Shown: piece after piece, positions 54,401 to 62,742 of the stretch
Numbering within the stretch: the first letter of the stretch is position 1
How the letters are laid out: each line of letters starts with the position of its first letter
NCBI GenBank assembly: GCA_965216105.1
Contig: OZ244147.1
Location: forward strand, 1,674,001 to 1,738,000
Length of the DNA: 64,000 nt
Origin: JAALLB01 sp017643495
GTDB taxonomy: Bacteria > Pseudomonadota > Alphaproteobacteria > Rhizobiales > Rhizobiaceae
Reading direction: 5' to 3'
Notes under the pieces: generated by a model
Database searches by the model: none
Seen by the model: the letters and a program-made list of their open reading frames with translations, nothing else
What the model was told of the DNA's origin: nothing
Made by a program: the position numbers and the translations under genes

Positions 54401-55013
54401 TGCCGAAATGTTGAACCGGGAACTGTCGTCCGTCGGATTCTATCTGAGTGCGCATCCGCTTGATGATTATCGGCCCGTTCTCGAAAAGATGCGTGTGCAG
54501 CTTTATGCGGATTTTGAGAACTCGGTCCGTTCCGGTGCCACAGCCGGTCGCTTGGCCGGCACGATTACTGCCAGGCAGGAGCGCAAGACACGCAAGGGAA
54601 ATGCGATGGGGATCGTGATGATATCCGATCCTTCAGGTCAGTATGAAGCAGTCATTTTCGAGGATGCGTTAAACAGGCACCGCGATGATCTTCAGGTTGG
54701 ACAATCCGTTATCATTCTTGCCGGGGCAGACATGCGTCCTGAGGGGGTGAGTGTTCGAATTCAAAGTGTTGAACCGCTTGAAAAGGCAGCTTCGCGTGAG
54801 ACAAGGGATCTTACGGTTTTCCTCAGGGATGCAGGGCCAGTAAAAATGCTGGTGCCGTTACTCGACAAACGGGGGCAGGGACGCGTCTCGTTCGTGGTCA
54901 TGCAGCAGGACGGAGAGGTCGAAATTCGATTGCAGGACCGATATGCAATCAATGCCAGAATACAAAGCGCCATTCGTGCCGTGCCCGGAGTTGTGGATGC
55001 CGAACTGGTTTGA
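51450..55013 (+). CDS. dnaE: DNA polymerase III subunit alpha
   Basis: 1187 aa, the replicative polymerase. PHP domain from about residue 45 (FIHLHVHSAYSLLEGALPLKRI), polymerase core with GPGRGSGAGSLVAWAL and the catalytic aspartates in MPDFDIDFCQERREEVI, thumb/fingers, tandem HhH (ALAAIKGVGGGAVSQIV) and OB-fold (GRLAGTITARQERKTRKGNAMG). Starts possible at 51450 or at the ATG at 51498; the first ~40 residues are not conserved. Downstream of the SOS microprotein by 96 bp. Confidence 0.96.
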   Translation: MAHYSSVVACENGITKMATLKQQRMNEALSGDGSRDKRGGDTVDFIHLHVHSAYSLLEGALPLKRILELAENDQQPAIAITDRNNLFGALEFSEKAVEKGIQPIMGCKLAIDMGDGCDPKPRHGQANFPYLVYLATSEAGFENLRKLVSAAHVNTPDGQLPHVAFERLRTHGEGLICLTGGPEGPVDMLLAAGRKSEAMERMKALHAVFGGRLYVELQRHGIENRSVEKSLVDIAYANELPLVATNQPYFPARDDFESHDALISIAEGVVVDMEERRRLSEEHYFKSQAEMKLLFRDIPEAIDNTVEIARRCAFRETKKAPILPWFTDAAAKSDGEQALAAEAKSLREQAIHGLEERLSLHSLADGYSREDYDQRLEFELGIIEQMGFPGYFLIVADFIKWAKEHGIAVGPGRGSGAGSLVAWALTITDIDPMRFSLLFERFLNPERVSMPDFDIDFCQERREEVIRYVQSKYGAEQVAQIITFGTLQARAVLRDVGRVLQMPYGQVDRLCKMVPNNPANPTTLVEAIDGEPRLQEAAREEEIVARLFDIAKRLEGLYRHASTHAAGIVIGDRRLEQLVPLYRDPRSDMPVTQYNMKWVEQAGLVKFDFLGLKTLTVLEKALGFIQQRGIELDLAQLPLEDVKTFEMLTRGETVGVFQLESQGMRKALIGMRPDRFEDIIALVALYRPGPMDNIPTYNARKHGEELPDYYHEKIEPVLKETHGVIIYQEQVMQIAQILSGYSLGEADLLRRAMGKKIRAEMDRQRVRFVDGCVERGMKEGQANMIFDLLAKFADYGFNKSHAAAYALVSYQTAYLRANYPVEFLAGSMQLDLGNTDKLSTFYQDAKVQKIEVVPPSVQTSGVGFEVSDGKILYALAAIKGVGGGAVSQIVTERKENGAFSSLEDFFSRLDIRQVNKRTLENLVCAGALDCFGKPREQLLAGLDRLVAHASRTAQDRETGQNDMFGASSGSEQVIELPATEPWDNAEMLNRELSSVGFYLSAHPLDDYRPVLEKMRVQLYADFENSVRSGATAGRLAGTITARQERKTRKGNAMGIVMISDPSGQYEAVIFEDALNRHRDDLQVGQSVIILAGADMRPEGVSVRIQSVEPLEKAASRETRDLTVFLRDAGPVKMLVPLLDKRGQGRVSFVVMQQDGEVEIRLQDRYAINARIQSAIRAVPGVVDAELV

Positions 55014-55037
55014 CCGACCAGCCGGAAAGGGGGTGTC

Positions 55038-55475
55038 ATGTCCATGACTGCTGACGAAATCATTTCAAGACTGGATCTGGAACCGCATCCTGAAGGTGGC
55101 TATTTCCGTGAAACCTTCAGGGATGAGATGACTATAGAGGGGCGCTCGGTCGGGACGGCGATATTCTTTCTGCTGAAGGCAGGTGAGGTTTCCAGATGGC
55201 ACCGGGTTGATGCATCTGAAACGTGGCATTTTTATTCAGGTGCTCCGCTCCTGCTAGGTATAACGGGAGAAAACGGCAATCTGGTTTCACAAATTCTCGG
55301 GACCGGTCTCGAAAAAGGTGAATTGCCACAATTCACGATTCCCAAAGGTAAATGGCAACAGGCCCGTTCCACTGGTGAATGGACATTGGTCGGCTGTACG
55401 GTTGCACCGGGCTTTGAGTTTTCAGGTTTTGAAATGGCGGAAGAAGGGTGGGAGCCGGCGAGTTCTGAGCTTTAA
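55038..55475 (+). CDS. DUF985 cupin protein
   Basis: 145 aa. DUF985 cupin fold: IISRLDLEPHPEGGYFRETFRDE, TAIFFLLKAGEVSRWHRVDASETWHFYSGAPLLL, FTIPKGKWQQARSTGEWTLVGCTVAPGFEFSGFEMA. The conserved HRVDASETWHFYSG box may bind metal. Function unknown. ATG at 55038 (ggaaaggggg upstream) or 55044. Follows dnaE by 24 bp and meets hlyIII tail to tail. Confidence 0.88.
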   Translation: MSMTADEIISRLDLEPHPEGGYFRETFRDEMTIEGRSVGTAIFFLLKAGEVSRWHRVDASETWHFYSGAPLLLGITGENGNLVSQILGTGLEKGELPQFTIPKGKWQQARSTGEWTLVGCTVAPGFEFSGFEMAEEGWEPASSEL

Positions 55476-55489
55476 ATCCTGGCCTGCCA

Positions 55490-56260
55490 TCAACCGGCGA
55501 TTGCAACATCTGCAAAAACGGTTGTCCAAATTGCAACAAACAGAAAGGCTGTTCCTGTCAGTACAAAGCTGTGCCAGATCGCATGCCGGTAAGGCTGTAC
55601 CTTCTTTACATAGAAATAGGTTCCCGCCGTATAGATGCTTCCACCCACAAGGATAGCGGCAATTGCTGTAGCGGACAGATGATCGCTGAATTCGGGAACT
55701 GCCAGCACGCCCATCCATCCAAGCCCTAGGTAGGAGGCCAACGACCAGGATGGCTCAATATTGCTGCCCACAAGCTTGTAAATCATCGCAGGAATCGCAA
55801 GGAGCCAGATTGCACCCAGAACGACATACGCCCAACCGGTTCCGATCTGAACCAGAAGTGGTGTGAAGGTACCTGCGATCAGGGCATAGATTGCCACGTG
55901 GTCGAGCCGTCTCAATACCTGACGGGCATTGTGCCAGGGTAACAGGTGATAGCTTGCCGATACAGCAAAGGAGCCAAGCAAACCGAAACAGTAAATTGCG
56001 CATGCAACCACGAGGCCGGCACTTGCCCATATGGCCGCACTGATCATCAGCGCCGTTCCGGCTATCAGTATCACGATAAGTGCAAGCCCGTGAACGACTG
56101 CATCGGCGATGCGCTCATGTAAAAGCTCGCTCGGATAACCGGGAAGAATGGCTTCAACTTTTTCCTGCAGTGATTGATCTGTCAAACTGGTGGGTCTCTG
56201 GATTGGTGGATGATTTGCCGCCAAGGTTGATATCCTGCAAGTGCCTTTTGAGTGAGTCAA
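55490..56260 (-). CDS. Hemolysin III / PAQR family membrane protein
   Basis: 256 aa with seven predicted membrane helices. Family pattern: ERIADAVVHGLALIVILIAG, the conserved SASYHLLPWHNARQVLRRLDHVAIYALIAGTFTPLL with the helix-2/3 metal-ligand His and Asp, and the C-terminal HAIWHSFVLTGTAFLFVAI. These HlyIII (YqfA-like) proteins are probable inner-membrane hydrolases; haemolysis is unlikely to be their role. The N-terminal ~30 residues are variable and a later start is possible. Confidence 0.9.
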   Translation of the reverse strand: MTHSKGTCRISTLAANHPPIQRPTSLTDQSLQEKVEAILPGYPSELLHERIADAVVHGLALIVILIAGTALMISAAIWASAGLVVACAIYCFGLLGSFAVSASYHLLPWHNARQVLRRLDHVAIYALIAGTFTPLLVQIGTGWAYVVLGAIWLLAIPAMIYKLVGSNIEPSWSLASYLGLGWMGVLAVPEFSDHLSATAIAAILVGGSIYTAGTYFYVKKVQPYRHAIWHSFVLTGTAFLFVAIWTTVFADVAIAG

Positions 56261-56487
56261 TCCTGTGACTTATTTTCGTTCATTATGCAGCATTTTTCTG
56301 TGCTGTACCTTGCGGGGAAAGGAGAGGAGCCGGCCGCCATCCGCTTGGCGCGCACTGCAGTGAACAATCATTGGCAGCAGCAACACTGAACAACCTGCAT
56401 GTGCGTTGCATATGCCTGATCAGTGATCAGACAGACAGAGGTGGTTTGTGAAACGAAAGATTTGTTTGGCGCCAAGCCAGAAACAGC

Positions 56488-59424
56488 TTATTCAGCCGCT
56501 TCCGGCTTTCTTCCAGCTTGCGGGCGTCGGTCCAGAAGTTCCTTGAGAAACTGTCCGGTGTAGCTGCGCCCGACTTTCACGATATCTTCCGGTGTGCCGG
56601 AGGCAACGAGTTCGCCGCCACCATCGCCTCCTTCCGGACCAAGGTCGAGTATGTGGTCAGCTGTCTTGATAACTTCCAGATTGTGTTCGATCACAACAAC
56701 CGTATTGCCGTTGTCGACAAGTTCATGAAGAACTTCCAGAAGTTTTGCGACGTCGTGAAAGTGAAGCCCGGTTGTCGGTTCGTCAAGAATGTATAGCGTG
56801 CGGCCCGTTGCACGCTTTGACAGTTCTTTCGCCAGCTTCACCCGCTGCGCTTCGCCGCCGGACAGGGTTGTCGCCTGTTGGCCCACTTTTATGTATCCAA
56901 GGCCCACACGTTTCAGTGTTTCCATTTTGTCTCGAACCGACGGAACAGCGGAGAAAAATGCTTCGGCCTCGTCTACGGTCATGTCGAGTACGTCAGCAAT
57001 GGACTTTCCCTTGAACATGACTTCAAGCGTTTCACGGTTGTAGCGCTTGCCCTTGCAGACATCGCAAGTGACATAGACGTCCGGCAGGAAATGCATCTCG
57101 ATCTTGATCACACCATCGCCCTGGCATGCTTCGCACCGCCCGCCTTTTACGTTGAACGAAAAACGGCCCGGTGCATAGCCGCGGGTTTTGGCTTCAGGCA
57201 ATCCTGCAAACCATTCACGTATTGGCGTAAAGGCGCCTGTATAAGTTGCCGGATTGGATCTCGGGGTTCTGCCGATTGGGGACTGATCAATGTCGATCAC
57301 CTTGTCGAGATGCTCAAAGCCCTCGATACGGTCATGGGGGGCGGGTGCTTCACGAGCATTGCCGATGCGCCGTGCCGCCGCCTTGTAGAGGGTCTCTATC
57401 AGCAGGGTTGATTTCCCCCCGCCAGAAACGCCCGTAACAACGGTGAACACGCCCAACGGGAAATCCGCATCAACGTTCTGGAGATTGTTTCCGGTCGCCC
57501 CCTTAATGCGCACCATTTTCCGTTTGTTTATCTTGCGTCTGGCTTCGGGAAACGGAATGGCAAGCTCACCTGTCAGGTATTTGCCGGTAAGGGATTTGGG
57601 AGATTCCATCACCTTTTGGGGCGTTCCCTGCGCGATGACCTGTCCCCCGTGAATGCCGGCAAACGGGCCGATATCAACAAGGTGGTCGGCAGCCAGGATC
57701 GCATCCTCGTCATGTTCGACGACAATGACCGTGTTACCCAGATCGCGAAGGCGGCGAAGTGTATCGAGCAGGCGGGCGTTATCACGCTGGTGCAGCCCGA
57801 TTGAAGGTTCATCAAGCACGTAAAGAACGCCTGTCAATCCAGAGCCGATTTGGGAGGCGAGCCGGATGCGTTGGCTTTCACCGCCCGAAAGCGTGCCGGA
57901 GTTGCGTGAAAGCGTCAAATAGTCGAGACCGACATCATTCAGGAATTTCAGGCGTTCCCGTATTTCCTTGAGGATACGAACTGCGATCTCGTTTTGTTTC
58001 TCATTCATTGTTTGAGGAAGAGATTCGAACCATTCCTGTGCCGAGCGAATGGAAAACCTCGTGATATCCGATATGTGCTTGCCATCGAGCTTGACTGCAA
58101 GTGCCTCCGGTTTCAGGCGGTTTCCATCACATGTTTCGCAGGGACTGGATGACATGAATTTCTCGATTTCTTCCCGCATCCAGGATGAATCGGTTTCACG
58201 CCAGCGTCTTTCCAGGTTGGGAATGACACCCTCAAAGGTTTTCCGGGTCTTGTAGGTACGCATCCCGTCATCATAATTGAACGGAATTTCGGTTTTCCCG
58301 GTTCCGTAAAGGATTGCCTGACGCGCATCCTTGTCAATATCACGCCAACTGTCAGAAAGCTTGAAGCCGTAATGCTTGCCAAGGGCTTCCAGTGTTTGGG
58401 CGTAATACGGGGAAGGGGAGGACGACTTTGACCAAGGCACAATGGCGCCGCCCCTCAGGGTGAGGGTGTCATCGGGAACAACCATGTCCGGATCAATGCC
58501 CTTTTGTGTTCCAAGTCCGTCACAGGACGGGCAGGCACCAAACGGGTTGTTGAAGGAAAAAAGACGGGGCTCGATTTCTGCTATCGTGAAGCCGGAGACG
58601 GGGCAGGCAAACTTTTCACTGAATACCAGTCTTTCATGGGTTTCGTTCAGGGACTTGTTCTTGGCGCCGCCTTCCGCAGTTTCTTCCGGGGGAAGGGGTT
58701 TGTCTGCAAGTTCGGCAACCGCCAGTCCATCAGACAATCTGAGGGCGGTTTCCAGACTGTCGGCAAGGCGTGAGGCAATATCCTCCCGGACAACAAGGCG
58801 ATCCACCACCACATCAATGTCGTGCTTGTATTTCTTGTCGAGTGGCGGAACATCGGCAATTTCGTACAATTGGCCGTCGACCTTCACCCGCTGGAATCCC
58901 TGCTTGGTCAGCTCTGCGATTTCCTTGCGGTATTCGCCCTTGCGTCCCCGCACGATAGGAGCCAGCAAATAAAGCCGCTGACCTTCCGGCAGGGCCATGA
59001 CCCGGTCTACCATCTGGCTGACCGTCTGGCTTTCGATCGGCAAGCCGGTCTCGGGTGAATATGGAATGCCGACCCGGGCGAACAGCAGCCGCATGTAATC
59101 GTAGATTTCGGTTACAGTGCCGACTGTTGAACGCGGGTTTTTGGAGGTCGTTTTCTGCTCAATCGAGATGGCAGGTGACAATCCGTCAATCTGGTCGACA
59201 TCCGGTTTCTGCATCATTTCCAGGAATTGCCGTGCATAAGCAGAAAGGCTTTCGACATAGCGCCGCTGGCCTTCTGCATAAATGGTGTCGAAAGCGAGGG
59301 AGGACTTCCCCGAGCCAGACAGGCCGGTGATCACGATCAGCTTGTCGCGGGGCAGTTCGATATCAACATTTTTGAGATTGTGTTCGCGGGCACCACGTAC
59401 GACAATGTTTTTCAATTCGGTCAT
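56488..59424 (-). CDS. uvrA: UvrABC system protein A
   Basis: 978 aa from the ATG at 59424 (MTELKNIVVRGAREHNLKNVDIELPRDKL); the frame runs 15 codons further upstream without family-like sequence. Two ABC modules, the first with GLSGSGKSSLAFDTIYAEGQRRYVESLSAYARQFL, the second with GVSGGGKSTL, both with ABC signatures and DEPxxGLH Walker B motifs. The internal zinc module has CEACQGDG ... CDVCKG; the first has CPVSGF/CPSCDG, where the usual second Cys is Ser. It recognises DNA damage in nucleotide excision repair. Divergent from ssb with a LexA box between. Confidence 0.97.
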   Translation of the reverse strand: MTELKNIVVRGAREHNLKNVDIELPRDKLIVITGLSGSGKSSLAFDTIYAEGQRRYVESLSAYARQFLEMMQKPDVDQIDGLSPAISIEQKTTSKNPRSTVGTVTEIYDYMRLLFARVGIPYSPETGLPIESQTVSQMVDRVMALPEGQRLYLLAPIVRGRKGEYRKEIAELTKQGFQRVKVDGQLYEIADVPPLDKKYKHDIDVVVDRLVVREDIASRLADSLETALRLSDGLAVAELADKPLPPEETAEGGAKNKSLNETHERLVFSEKFACPVSGFTIAEIEPRLFSFNNPFGACPSCDGLGTQKGIDPDMVVPDDTLTLRGGAIVPWSKSSSPSPYYAQTLEALGKHYGFKLSDSWRDIDKDARQAILYGTGKTEIPFNYDDGMRTYKTRKTFEGVIPNLERRWRETDSSWMREEIEKFMSSSPCETCDGNRLKPEALAVKLDGKHISDITRFSIRSAQEWFESLPQTMNEKQNEIAVRILKEIRERLKFLNDVGLDYLTLSRNSGTLSGGESQRIRLASQIGSGLTGVLYVLDEPSIGLHQRDNARLLDTLRRLRDLGNTVIVVEHDEDAILAADHLVDIGPFAGIHGGQVIAQGTPQKVMESPKSLTGKYLTGELAIPFPEARRKINKRKMVRIKGATGNNLQNVDADFPLGVFTVVTGVSGGGKSTLLIETLYKAAARRIGNAREAPAPHDRIEGFEHLDKVIDIDQSPIGRTPRSNPATYTGAFTPIREWFAGLPEAKTRGYAPGRFSFNVKGGRCEACQGDGVIKIEMHFLPDVYVTCDVCKGKRYNRETLEVMFKGKSIADVLDMTVDEAEAFFSAVPSVRDKMETLKRVGLGYIKVGQQATTLSGGEAQRVKLAKELSKRATGRTLYILDEPTTGLHFHDVAKLLEVLHELVDNGNTVVVIEHNLEVIKTADHILDLGPEGGDGGGELVASGTPEDIVKVGRSYTGQFLKELLDRRPQAGRKPEAAE

Positions 59425-59477
59425 TCGGATTTTCCAGTGCGAAACAGGGTTGCGAATCCAACCTTGCAAACAAGCTC

Positions 59478-59507
59478 AAAATAGAACATAAACAGAACAA
59501 AAGTAAA
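59478..59507 (-). promoter_or_regulatory. LexA (SOS) box in the uvrA/ssb divergent region
   Basis: GAAC at 59484-59487 and GAAC at 59495-59498 separated by 7 nt (ATAAACA). On the minus strand it lies between a -35-like TTTACT (complement of 59502-59507) and a -10-like TATTTT (complement of 59478-59483), positioned to repress uvrA. The site is 157 bp upstream of ssb and may or may not affect it. Confidence 0.85.
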
Positions 59508-59654
59508 GCCGGACGAGCTTGGTTCATGTTCGGATGATGTGTGGATACTTAAAGCTGAAGCGTGAGTTTGCAAGGAAAATGGGGCAAACTGGCGCAAATT
59601 TCAAATAGCTCGCTTCAGGCTTGCTGAAAGCAGGGCACACAGTTGGAGATAATC

Positions 59655-60131
59655 ATGGCAGGTAGCGTCAACAAGGTCATTCTCGTCGGAAACCTGGGAG
59701 CCGATCCGGAAATCCGGAGAACCCAGGACGGCAGGCCGATTGCCAACCTTTCGATCGCAACTTCCGAAAGCTGGAAAGACCGCAATACTGGCGAGCGTCG
59801 TGAGAAAACCGAATGGCACAGGGTTGTCGTTTTCAATGAAGGTCTTTGCAAGGTCATAGAACAATACGTCAAGAAAGGTTCCAAGGTCTATCTTGAAGGC
59901 CAGTTGCAGACCCGCAAATGGCAGGACAAGGACGGAAACGACCGTTGGTCTACCGAAGTGGTGCTGCAAGGGTTCAATGGCAACCTCACAATGCTTGATG
60001 GTCGCGGTGACAGCGCAGGAGGCGGCAATGACTATGGCGGCGGAAGCAGCAGCGGTGGCGGATTCGGTCAAGGCGGGCCGTCCGGACCGGGCGGTGCACC
60101 TGGCGGCATTGATGACGAGATTCCGTTCTGA
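59655..60131 (+). CDS. ssb: Single-stranded DNA-binding protein
   Basis: 158 aa from the ATG at 59655, with ggag 8 bp upstream (a TTG four codons earlier overlaps that site). OB-fold at 1-110: MAGSVNKVILVGNLGADPEIRRTQDGRPIANLSIATSESWKD, VYLEGQLQTRKWQDKDG; then a Gly-rich linker and the acidic tip DDEIPF that recruits repair and replication partners. Divergent from uvrA, the classical arrangement. Confidence 0.97.
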   Translation: MAGSVNKVILVGNLGADPEIRRTQDGRPIANLSIATSESWKDRNTGERREKTEWHRVVVFNEGLCKVIEQYVKKGSKVYLEGQLQTRKWQDKDGNDRWSTEVVLQGFNGNLTMLDGRGDSAGGGNDYGGGSSSGGGFGQGGPSGPGGAPGGIDDEIPF

Positions 60132-60298
60132 TCCGGCCAGGAAGACCTTTCAGTGAAGTCTGTCATGGCCGTATTGGTTCATGATGTTTGCGGTTTTGCA
60201 CTTTGCCTGACAAAATGGCCTGATATCGGCTTCTTGAGCAATTGGGGGATCGATTGCGGTGGTCGAAAAGGGGTGATTATCAAGGGAATGGGGTAAAC

Positions 60299-61147
60299 AT
60301 GGCCGGAAAGTCATCCAAAAAGGGCAAAATCAAGCAATCAGACTCAACCAAGCATAAATCTGTTGCCCAATCAGTCGTATCTGGCGAGGTTCACAAGGAA
60401 TATGCTGCCGAACTGAACAAGACCAGTCTGATTGAGGCCAGGGAACTGCAAAAGCAGGATGGCCTCAAGAAAGACAATACGAATACTTTCAAGGAGAGGG
60501 GGCAGTTGACCGGGTCGAGACGCAAGCCATTCTTGCCTGCGTTACTGGAGCCGGCCTCCAAATTGCTTGGTGCGGCTTTCGGTGTTGCTTTGCTGCTTGT
60601 TCTTGCTTCGCTGATGCTGGAGCGTGGCGATGAAGCGGTTTTGGCAATGGGAGGATTTGGCGCCGGTGACATTCCGAAGCAAACTGCCCAATGGGCGTTC
60701 TTTCTGGATGTGCTTTTCCCCTTCTTTTACGGCGGCGGCCTGATTTTGCTGATTGCTTCTTTCCAGAACAGGGGTAATCGTCCACTTGTCCGATTGATGC
60801 TTACATCCTTGCTATTGGCGGTGGCTGCTGATTTTCTGGAGAACGCCCTTGTTTTCAAGGTGATAGGGGGTGATCCGGAGATTGTGATTCAGTTTCCCCT
60901 GACTGTTCTCAAGTATGGTGGTATCGCGTTTGCGGGTGTGTTGTTCACCGCGATCATGCCTATCGACAATGGTACGGGCCGGTTGTTGAGTTTTCTGTTG
61001 CGTTATGCGTTTCCGGCAGCAATTGCCTTTCTCGTTTCGGGAATTGGCGGTGATTTTGCACGGCAGGTCATCAGTGCATGTTTCCCTGCGGTGCTGTTGT
61101 TGCTTGCAATTTATGCAAAAGGTGTTCTTGCCGATACAAAAAGCTGA
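60299..61147 (+). CDS. Hypothetical membrane protein with basic N-terminal domain
   Basis: 282 aa from the ATG at 60299; the upstream TTG at 60242 adds 19 codons with no better site. Residues 1 to about 78 are hydrophilic and Lys-rich (MAGKSSKKGKIKQSDSTKHKS). The rest has about six membrane helices (for example LLGAAFGVALLLVLASLML, WAFFLDVLFPFFYGGGLILLIASF, LTVLKYGGIAFAGVLFTAIM). No family recognised. Stands alone between ssb and an XRE regulator. Confidence 0.7.
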   Translation: MAGKSSKKGKIKQSDSTKHKSVAQSVVSGEVHKEYAAELNKTSLIEARELQKQDGLKKDNTNTFKERGQLTGSRRKPFLPALLEPASKLLGAAFGVALLLVLASLMLERGDEAVLAMGGFGAGDIPKQTAQWAFFLDVLFPFFYGGGLILLIASFQNRGNRPLVRLMLTSLLLAVAADFLENALVFKVIGGDPEIVIQFPLTVLKYGGIAFAGVLFTAIMPIDNGTGRLLSFLLRYAFPAAIAFLVSGIGGDFARQVISACFPAVLLLLAIYAKGVLADTKS

Positions 61148-61209
61148 CAGGCTGGGCCTGCGAAAACCGGCAATTTCCTGATCTTGGGAACCATTTCATA
61201 TGACTGCCT

Positions 61210-61262
61210 GTTTCTGAAGTAATCCGGCCTCCGCGGTGCCGGACCATACCTGTTTCAGAAAC
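61210..61262. promoter_or_regulatory. Nested inverted repeats upstream of the XRE regulator (possible operator)
   Basis: The perfect palindrome GTTTC-A-GAAAC at 61252-61262 lies 11 bp before the XRE start; a half-matching copy GTTTCTGAAG begins at 61210, both preceded by cct (cctgtttc at 61207 and 61249). Between them tccggc (61223-61228) / gccgga (61238-61243) forms a further stem. Two similar dyads next to an XRE-type gene fit autoregulation; inferred. Confidence 0.45.
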
Positions 61263-61273
61263 GAAAGCATGTC

Positions 61274-61636
61274 ATGAATGAATTCCTGCCAGAAATCACG
61301 ATTACCGGTGAGCAGATCAAGGCTGCCCGTACCATGTTGCGGATGGACCAACGGGCATTCGCTGAACTCTGTCACGTCTCGGTGAACATGATACGGCGCA
61401 TGGAACGGACCATTGGGCCTGTGTCAGGTGATGTGGCCATTCTGAAAGCCTTGCAACATTCTCTGGAAAACCACGGGGTCGAGTTGATCGCCGCCGGTTA
61501 CTACGAAGGGTTTGGGGGACCGGGCGTGCGCATGAAGGGCGAACCCGCGATGGAAGAAAATGTAGTCGACCTTCAGGAAAAGGCAGAAACCGGCATGGCC
61601 AAACAACCAGGCAACAGGGTATCCAAGGTTTCCTGA
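61274..61636 (+). CDS. XRE family HTH regulator
   Basis: 120 aa. HTH at about 10-68: ITGEQIKAARTMLRMDQRAFAELCHVSVNMIRRMERTIGPVSGDVAILKALQHSLENHGVELI, a Cro/C1-type helix-turn-helix common in alphaproteobacteria. The C-terminal ~50 residues (GGPGVRMKG ...) are loosely structured. Target unknown; the flanking palindromes suggest it controls itself. Followed by a small hairpin at 61632-61647 that overlaps the stop. Confidence 0.85.
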   Translation: MNEFLPEITITGEQIKAARTMLRMDQRAFAELCHVSVNMIRRMERTIGPVSGDVAILKALQHSLENHGVELIAAGYYEGFGGPGVRMKGEPAMEENVVDLQEKAETGMAKQPGNRVSKVS

Positions 61637-61690
61637 CCCTAGTCAGGCAAGCTTGAAATTTTCATGGTCCTGACCATGGCCATGGAAAAC

Positions 61691-62653
61691 CTATTCTTCT
61701 GCTTCAGCGCGTCGCGCAGCTTCAGCCATGCGCATTTCCCTTGCGTGGTCTTCTGTGCTTTGAACCTCGATAAACAGACGCTTCACAACCGGAAACTGTT
61801 TTTTGATCCGGTCTCCCAAAACCATGTTCGAACGTTCAACATCACCTGCTGTAATGTCATTTCGATAATCTACTGAAATGGCAAGCAACACGTCATTGGG
61901 GCCACGATGCAGGGTGCGTATTTCGTTGAGGCCAATGATTGTTTTCTCATCGGCAACAAGTTCACGGATTTCGGACACGATTTCCGGTGCTGCAGCTTCT
62001 CCTATCAGAAGCCCCTTTGTCTCAAGGGCAAGCAACAGGGCAGTTCCAGCGAGGATCACGCCAATCAGAATCGAGGCAACACCGTCAATAACCGGCAGAT
62101 TGAAAGTCACGGAGACCCAAATGCCGATAAGCGCAACAATCAGTCCGAGCATGGCTGCAGTATCTTCAAAAAGGACGGTGAAGATGGTTGGATCCTTGGA
62201 TTCTGCAACTGCCTGAAAAATCCCTTTCTTGCCGCGTGTAAGGTTGAACTCCTTGTAGGCTATCCACCAGGCAAATCCCTCGAAAATCATGGCCAGGATC
62301 AGGATGACGTAATTGATCACCGGATTGTCGACCGGATGAGGGTGAAGGACCTTCTCTACACCGTGATACATTGAAATACCGGCACCGATCGAGAAAATCA
62401 GAATAGCGACGATGAATGCCCAGAAATAAATTTCCGAAGCGTATCCGAACGGGTGGTTTTCATCAGCCGGGCGTTTGGATCGTTTGATGCCATAAAGAAG
62501 AAGGCCCTGGTTGCCAGTATCGACCAGGGAGTGAATACCCTCCGATAACATGGCAGAAGATCCGGTGATTGCTGCACCGACAAATTTGGCTATGGCGATC
62601 AGGCCATTTCCTATCATTGCCGCATAGATTACCTTTTTTGATCCGCTTGCCAT
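61691..62653 (-). CDS. Cation diffusion facilitator (CDF) transporter
   Basis: 320 aa. Six membrane helices followed by a cytoplasmic domain. First helices: AMIGNGLIAIAKFVGAAITGSSAMLSEGIHSLVDTGNQGLLLYGIK, with HSLVD the CDF metal-site signature, then ENHPFGY, and a later helix with VALIGIWVS. Exports divalent cations such as Zn2+, Fe2+, Mn2+ or Co2+; the metal cannot be told. The sequence looks more like the YdfM/ZNT9 branch than ZitB. Confidence 0.88.
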   Translation of the reverse strand: MASGSKKVIYAAMIGNGLIAIAKFVGAAITGSSAMLSEGIHSLVDTGNQGLLLYGIKRSKRPADENHPFGYASEIYFWAFIVAILIFSIGAGISMYHGVEKVLHPHPVDNPVINYVILILAMIFEGFAWWIAYKEFNLTRGKKGIFQAVAESKDPTIFTVLFEDTAAMLGLIVALIGIWVSVTFNLPVIDGVASILIGVILAGTALLLALETKGLLIGEAAAPEIVSEIRELVADEKTIIGLNEIRTLHRGPNDVLLAISVDYRNDITAGDVERSNMVLGDRIKKQFPVVKRLFIEVQSTEDHAREMRMAEAARRAEAEE

Positions 62654-62742
62654 TGCACTTCCCGTATCATCCTGATTTTACCCTTGGACGTTGTGCCATG
62701 ACCCGTTAACCTGTTGCAACCGGTGAAACGGTCTGGGAGAAT

